In this document: piece after piece, positions 4,721 through 7,693 of the stretch
Layout of the letters: each line of letters starts with the position of its first letter
How positions within the stretch are numbered: position 1 is the stretch's first letter
From: Roseovarius sp.
GTDB lineage: Bacteria > Pseudomonadota > Alphaproteobacteria > Rhodobacterales > Rhodobacteraceae
Reading direction: 5' to 3'
Assembly (NCBI GenBank): GCA_021767845.1
Contig: JAASSQ010000134.1
Location: 1 to 7,693, forward strand
Length of the DNA: 7,693 nt
Translations under genes and position numbers: made by a program
Notes under the pieces: model-generated
What the model was told of the DNA's origin: nothing
What the model saw: only the letters and a program-made list of their open reading frames with translations
The model's database searches: none

Positions 4721-6100
4721 GTGGCTGACAAGAAGACTTCGGGCAAGAAAGCTTCGGGTGAAAAGACCGATGATGTGACTGGCCCGGCGTCGGGGGACAG
4801 CACGGCGGACACGCCTGAAACCGAACAGGCCGCGGCCAGCCCCGAGGATAGCGCCGCGCCCCGGCAGGACGCTGAGGCCGAGACGCCGGCAGAAACGGAC
4901 CCGGCCGCGACCGGGGTCGAGACCCAGGCGGGGCGCAAGCCGGATGAGGGCCAAGCCACCGACGAGCCGCCCGAAAGCGATGATTCCAGTGAGGGGCGGA
5001 AGGACGAGACGTTCGAGGCCGATGGTGCGCCTGAGCGCGATGATGAGGCGAAGGCCGAGGAGGCCGAAGCCGGCCCCATCGAGCCCGAGCCGATGCCCGC
5101 CCCGTTGGCCACCGAGCAGGTTGTCATCCGCAAGGGCGGGTTCGTTCCGATGCTTCTGGGCGGTCTTGCCGCGGCGGTGATTGGCTTTGGCATGGCGCGG
5201 TATGTTCTGCCCGAGGATTTCCCGTTTCCGCAGGACAACGGCGATGATGCGGCGCTGCAGGAGATTTCCGCGCGGCTTGACACCCAATCCGAGACGATCG
5301 CGGCGTTGGGGGATCGGGTCGAGGGGCTTGGCGAGGGCCCGGATCTGAGCGGTCTGGAGGCCGGTCAGGCGCGTCTTTCGTCGGCCGTTGAAACGATGTC
5401 CGGCCGGATGGACGAGATGTCGGCCCGGCTGGACGCGCTGGATGCGCGCCTGACCGAGGTCGAGAAACGCCCGATGACAGACGGCGCCTCGACCGCGGCG
5501 ATAGACGCCTACGAGCGCGAATTGGCCGCGCTGCAAGAGGCGATCGCCGCGCAACGTGCCGAGATCGAAAGCATCGCCGAAGAGGCGCGCGAGATGGAGG
5601 AAAGCGCCGAGGAGACCGCGCAGGCCACGTTGCGCCGCGCGGCCCTGACGCGCATCCAGTCCGCCCTGGAATCGGGCAGCGCATTCGCCTCCGCCGTGGC
5701 GGACCTGCAAGGTGCCGGTGTTGATGTGCCCGATGTTCTGGATGCGGCCGCGCCCGAGGGCGTGGCGACCCTGGGCGACTTGCAAGACAGCTTCCCCGAT
5801 GCGGCGCGCGAGGCGTTGGCCGTGTCGCGTCAGGTGGCGGGCGATGGTGGCGGGATCGGGGATTTCCTGCGCACGCAGCTTGGCGCCCGGAGCCTGACCC
5901 CGCGCGAGGGCGACGACCCAGACGCGATCCTGTCGCGAGCCGAAGCGGCCGTGCGGGACGGGCGCCTGACCGATGCGCTGGCCGAGATCGAAACCTTGCC
6001 CGAAGAAGGCCGTGCCGCTCTGTCGGACTGGTCGGGGCAGGCCGCGCGGCGGCTGGACGCACTGGCCGCCGCCGAAGAGCTGGCCCAGGACATGAACTGA
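4721..6100 (+). CDS. Mitofilin/Mic60-family inner membrane protein (COG4223-type)
   Basis: This 459-residue protein has the architecture of the alphaproteobacterial relatives of mitochondrial Mic60. These relatives shape or anchor inner-membrane invaginations and contact the outer membrane. A Lys-rich start (ADKKTSGKK) leads into a low-complexity acidic, Ala/Pro/Glu-rich tail to about residue 130. One transmembrane helix follows at about 141-161 (FVPMLLGGLAAAVIGFGMARY). A long charged coiled coil covers about 176-305, with repeats such as MSGRMDEMSARLDALDARL. The C-terminal domain (about 306-459) begins TLRRAALTRIQSALESGSAF and contains the mitofilin-like helices FLRTQLGARSLTPREG and AILSRAEAAVRDGRLTDALAEIETL. 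The predicted topology is N-terminus inside, coiled coil in the periplasm. GTG 4721 is chosen because AAAGGG (4706-4711) lies 9 bases upstream; the longer TTG frame from 4646 overlaps hemD and has no such site. It is 49 bp after hemD and 19 bp before hemY, probably in one operon. Identification rests on architecture, C-terminal motifs and context. Confidence 0.85.
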   Translation: MADKKTSGKKASGEKTDDVTGPASGDSTADTPETEQAAASPEDSAAPRQDAEAETPAETDPAATGVETQAGRKPDEGQATDEPPESDDSSEGRKDETFEADGAPERDDEAKAEEAEAGPIEPEPMPAPLATEQVVIRKGGFVPMLLGGLAAAVIGFGMARYVLPEDFPFPQDNGDDAALQEISARLDTQSETIAALGDRVEGLGEGPDLSGLEAGQARLSSAVETMSGRMDEMSARLDALDARLTEVEKRPMTDGASTAAIDAYERELAALQEAIAAQRAEIESIAEEAREMEESAEETAQATLRRAALTRIQSALESGSAFASAVADLQGAGVDVPDVLDAAAPEGVATLGDLQDSFPDAAREALAVSRQVAGDGGGIGDFLRTQLGARSLTPREGDDPDAILSRAEAAVRDGRLTDALAEIETLPEEGRAALSDWSGQAARRLDALAAAEELAQDMN

Positions 6101-6119
6101 GAGCGAAAGGGCAGGCAAG

Positions 6120-7610
6120 ATGCTGTGGTCGATTACAAAGATTGTCGGGTTTATCGCTCTGGTCGCCGCCGCGACCTTTGGTGCGGCGCATCTGATCGAG
6201 ATGGAAGGCGGGGTTCGGATCGTCCTTGGCGGGCAGGAATTCAACCTGACGCCGATCAAGGCCGTGATCGCGCTTGTCTTTCTGGTCGTGGCGATCTGGC
6301 TGGCTTTGAAGTTGGTCTCGCTGCTGGTGGCGACGCTCAAGTTCATCAATGGCGATGAAACCGCGCTGTCGCGGTATTTCGACCGCAAGAGCCAGGAAAA
6401 GGGCTATCGCGCTTTGTCCGAAGGGCTGATGGCGCTGGCCTCGGGCGAAGGGTCGCTTGCCATGTCCAAGGCAAAGAAAGCCGACAAGTATCTGCGCAAG
6501 CCGGAACTGACCAACCTGATCACGGCGCAGGCCGCCGAGATGTCGGGTGACGGGGCCAAGGCCGAGAAGGTTTACAAGAAGCTGCTCAAGGATGAGCGCA
6601 CCCGGTTCGTCGGCGTGCGCGGCCTGATGAAGCAGAAGCTGGAGGCCGGCGATACCGACACGGCTTTGAAGCTGGCCGAACGCGGCTTTGCGCTGAAGCC
6701 GGGGCACGAAGAGATCCAGGACACGCTGCTGCGGCTTCAGGCGGAGCACGAAAACTGGAAAGGCGCGCGCGACACGCTGAACGCCAAGCTGAAATACGGG
6801 ACATTGCCGCGCGACGTGCACAAACGCCGCGATGCCGTGCTGGCCCTGTCCGAGGCGCGCGACGTGCTGGACGAGGGGAAATCCATCGAGGCGCGCGAAG
6901 CCGCGATCGAGGCCAACCGCCTGTCTCCCGACCTGATCCCAGCCGCCGTCCTGGCTGCCCGCAGCTATATCGAGCAAGGCTCAAAACGGTATGCGGCGCG
7001 CGTGGTGAAAAAGGCGTGGAAGGTGCATCCGCACCCCGATCTGGCCGCTGCCTATGCCGAGATCGAGCCGGACGAGACACCCGCACAACGCCTGAAACGG
7101 TTCGGCAAGCTGCTGTCGATGCATCCCGGCCATCGTGAAAGCCGGTTGCTTGAGGCCGAGTTGCACCTGGCAGCCGAAGACTTCCCGGCCGCCCGCCGGG
7201 CGCTGGGCGATCTGATCGAAACGGACCCGGATGCGCGGGTTCTGACGATCATGGCCGCGGTGGAGCGGGGCGAGGGATCGTCGGATGCGGTGGTCAAGGG
7301 CTGGCTGGCGCGCGCGCTGTCGGCGCCGCGCGGCCCGCAATGGGTGTGCGACACTTGCCAGCATATCCACACCGACTGGGTTCCGCTCTGCGAGAATTGC
7401 CATTCCTTCGACACCTTGAGCTGGAAGACGCCGCCTGCCTCGACCATGACCACGTCGACCGGGATCGAAATGCTGCCTCTGATCGTCGGTGCGCTCGAGA
7501 ACCGGCCCGAAGAAAGCGAAGAGGCCGACGACGAGGCGGAGCCCGTCGTCGATGCCGAAGTCGTCGAGGAAAACGGCCAGCCGGCAGAAGGGCAAGAGGC
7601 GAAAAAATAG
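6120..7610 (+). CDS. hemY: HemY-type TPR membrane protein with C-terminal zinc-ribbon/rubredoxin-like motif
   Basis: This 496-residue membrane protein has a HemY N-terminal domain: two transmembrane helices at about 5-25 and 46-72 flank a short periplasmic loop containing GVRIVLGGQEF. A large cytosolic helical region with TPR-like repeats follows (about 95-400, e.g. ALKLAERGFALKPGHEEIQDTLL and AARRALGDLIETDP). Despite its name this is not the Bacillus protoporphyrinogen oxidase HemY. It is the enterobacterial-type protein encoded beside hemD/hemX, whose role in late tetrapyrrole metabolism is not biochemically established. Unusual here is a four-cysteine module, CDTC (410-413) and CENC (424-427), with 10 residues between, reminiscent of the rubredoxin-like domain that ends LapB/YciM. 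An acidic, disordered tail follows. ATG 6120 has AAAGGG (6106-6111) 8 bases upstream. It is probably co-transcribed with hemD and the mitofilin gene. The family call is firm, the function uncertain. Confidence 0.9.
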   Translation: MLWSITKIVGFIALVAAATFGAAHLIEMEGGVRIVLGGQEFNLTPIKAVIALVFLVVAIWLALKLVSLLVATLKFINGDETALSRYFDRKSQEKGYRALSEGLMALASGEGSLAMSKAKKADKYLRKPELTNLITAQAAEMSGDGAKAEKVYKKLLKDERTRFVGVRGLMKQKLEAGDTDTALKLAERGFALKPGHEEIQDTLLRLQAEHENWKGARDTLNAKLKYGTLPRDVHKRRDAVLALSEARDVLDEGKSIEAREAAIEANRLSPDLIPAAVLAARSYIEQGSKRYAARVVKKAWKVHPHPDLAAAYAEIEPDETPAQRLKRFGKLLSMHPGHRESRLLEAELHLAAEDFPAARRALGDLIETDPDARVLTIMAAVERGEGSSDAVVKGWLARALSAPRGPQWVCDTCQHIHTDWVPLCENCHSFDTLSWKTPPASTMTTSTGIEMLPLIVGALENRPEESEEADDEAEPVVDAEVVEENGQPAEGQEAKK

Positions 7611-7613
7611 GTC

Positions 7614-7642
7614 TTCCCAGTCGTGTCTTGCGGTGCTATAGC
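7614..7642 (+). promoter_or_regulatory. Candidate promoter of the tRNA-Thr gene
   Basis: TTCCCA (7614-7619) and TATAGC (7637-7642) are separated by 17 bp, and TG at 7634-7635 gives an extended -10. Transcription would start near 7649, about 7 bases before the mature tRNA 5' end, a sensible leader length. The -10 lies in the loop of an inverted repeat, GCGGTGC (7630-7636) with GCGCCGC (7641-7647). That repeat could alternatively be a 3' hairpin of the hemY transcript. No T-tract follows it. Confidence 0.45.
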
Positions 7643-7655
7643 GCCGCCCCACGGG

Positions 7656-7693
7656 GCCGGTGTAGCTCAGCTGGTAGAGCACGTCATTCGTAA
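7656..7693 (+). tRNA. tRNA-Thr (anticodon CGT), 5' half, cut by the window end
   Basis: The first 38 positions of a tRNA are present. The acceptor 5' strand is GCCGGTG (7656-7662), followed by T8-A9. The D stem GCTC (7665-7668) pairs with GAGC (7677-7680) around the loop AGCTGGTA. A26 and the anticodon 5' stem CGTCA (7682-7686) follow, then loop TTCGTAA (7687-7693) with U33 and A37 in place. The anticodon C-G-T (7689-7691) reads ACG, threonine. The 3' half lies outside, so the acceptor and T stems cannot be checked. A37 next to a U36 anticodon makes it an expected target of t6A modification, the pathway of tsaD in this window. Confidence 0.92.

Noticed and set aside
4562..6977. Two very long minus-strand open frames (608 and 617 codons) opposite hemD, mitofilin and hemY
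   Set aside because: They lie antisense to well-supported genes, overlap each other, are Arg/Pro/Gly/Gln-rich in the way expected from reversed GC-rich codons, have no recognisable domain, and would leave the real genes' motifs unexplained.
7389..7403. CENCH in HemY as a c-type heme-attachment motif (CxxCH)
   Set aside because: The two N-terminal helices put this domain in the cytosol, where c-type heme is not attached. The motif is better explained as half of a four-cysteine metal knuckle with CDTC upstream.
1..7693. Mobile elements, CRISPR arrays, prophage or genomic-island signals
   Set aside because: No transposase, integrase, spaced direct-repeat array or terminal inverted repeats were seen. 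The tRNA at the right edge is a possible integration site, but its 3' half is outside the window.

Overview
The window looks like ordinary chromosomal DNA from an alphaproteobacterium of the Rhodobacteraceae (Roseobacter/Rhodobacter group). The evidence is the high GC content, the closeness of the adenosylhomocysteinase C-terminus and the DUF2853 protein to roseobacter-type sequences as I remember them, and the gene set gpsA-tsaD back to back with hemD-mitofilin-hemY, which is characteristic of Alphaproteobacteria. No organism-level identification is possible without a search.

Layout. (1) Positions 1-370 hold the 3' quarter of ahcY (+), closed by a textbook intrinsic terminator at 391-420. 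(2) A 140-bp gap with a perfect GGAAATATTTCC palindrome and a weak candidate promoter leads into a monocistronic DUF2853 gene (563-904, +), closed by a second intrinsic terminator (929-954). (3) A convergent intergenic region (955-1125) holds short repeats, two CACGTG boxes and a strong hairpin without a T-tract. (4) A minus-strand operon reads from right to left: tsaD (3868-2774), gpsA (2777-1818), a YciI-like gene (1818-1549) and an EVE-domain gene (1545-1126). The genes overlap by 1-4 nt or are 3 nt apart, so translational coupling is likely. (5) A 71-bp divergent promoter region separates tsaD from a plus-strand cluster: hemD (3940-4671), a mitofilin/Mic60-type inner-membrane protein (4721-6100) and a HemY/TPR membrane protein (6120-7610). 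(6) A candidate promoter and the 5' half of a tRNA-Thr(CGT) gene (7656 to the window end) close the window.

How the genes fit together. The minus-strand operon combines tRNA t6A modification (TsaD), glycerol-3-phosphate supply for phospholipids (GpsA), a small YciI-like protein and a probable modified-nucleic-acid reader (EVE). The plus-strand cluster pairs a tetrapyrrole enzyme (HemD) with two membrane-anchored architectural or scaffold proteins (Mic60 homologue, HemY). Heme supply and inner-membrane organisation are therefore genetically linked. The tRNA-Thr at the right edge has A37, so it is an expected substrate of the t6A pathway that includes TsaD.

No mobile element, CRISPR array, prophage, toxin-antitoxin or recognisable defence system is visible. 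The most interesting points are the rubredoxin/LapB-like CX2C-X10-CX2C module at the end of HemY, the Mic60-heme gene linkage, the absence of hemC from its usual place next to hemD, the EVE gene coupled to tsaD/gpsA, and several small regulatory-looking palindromes.
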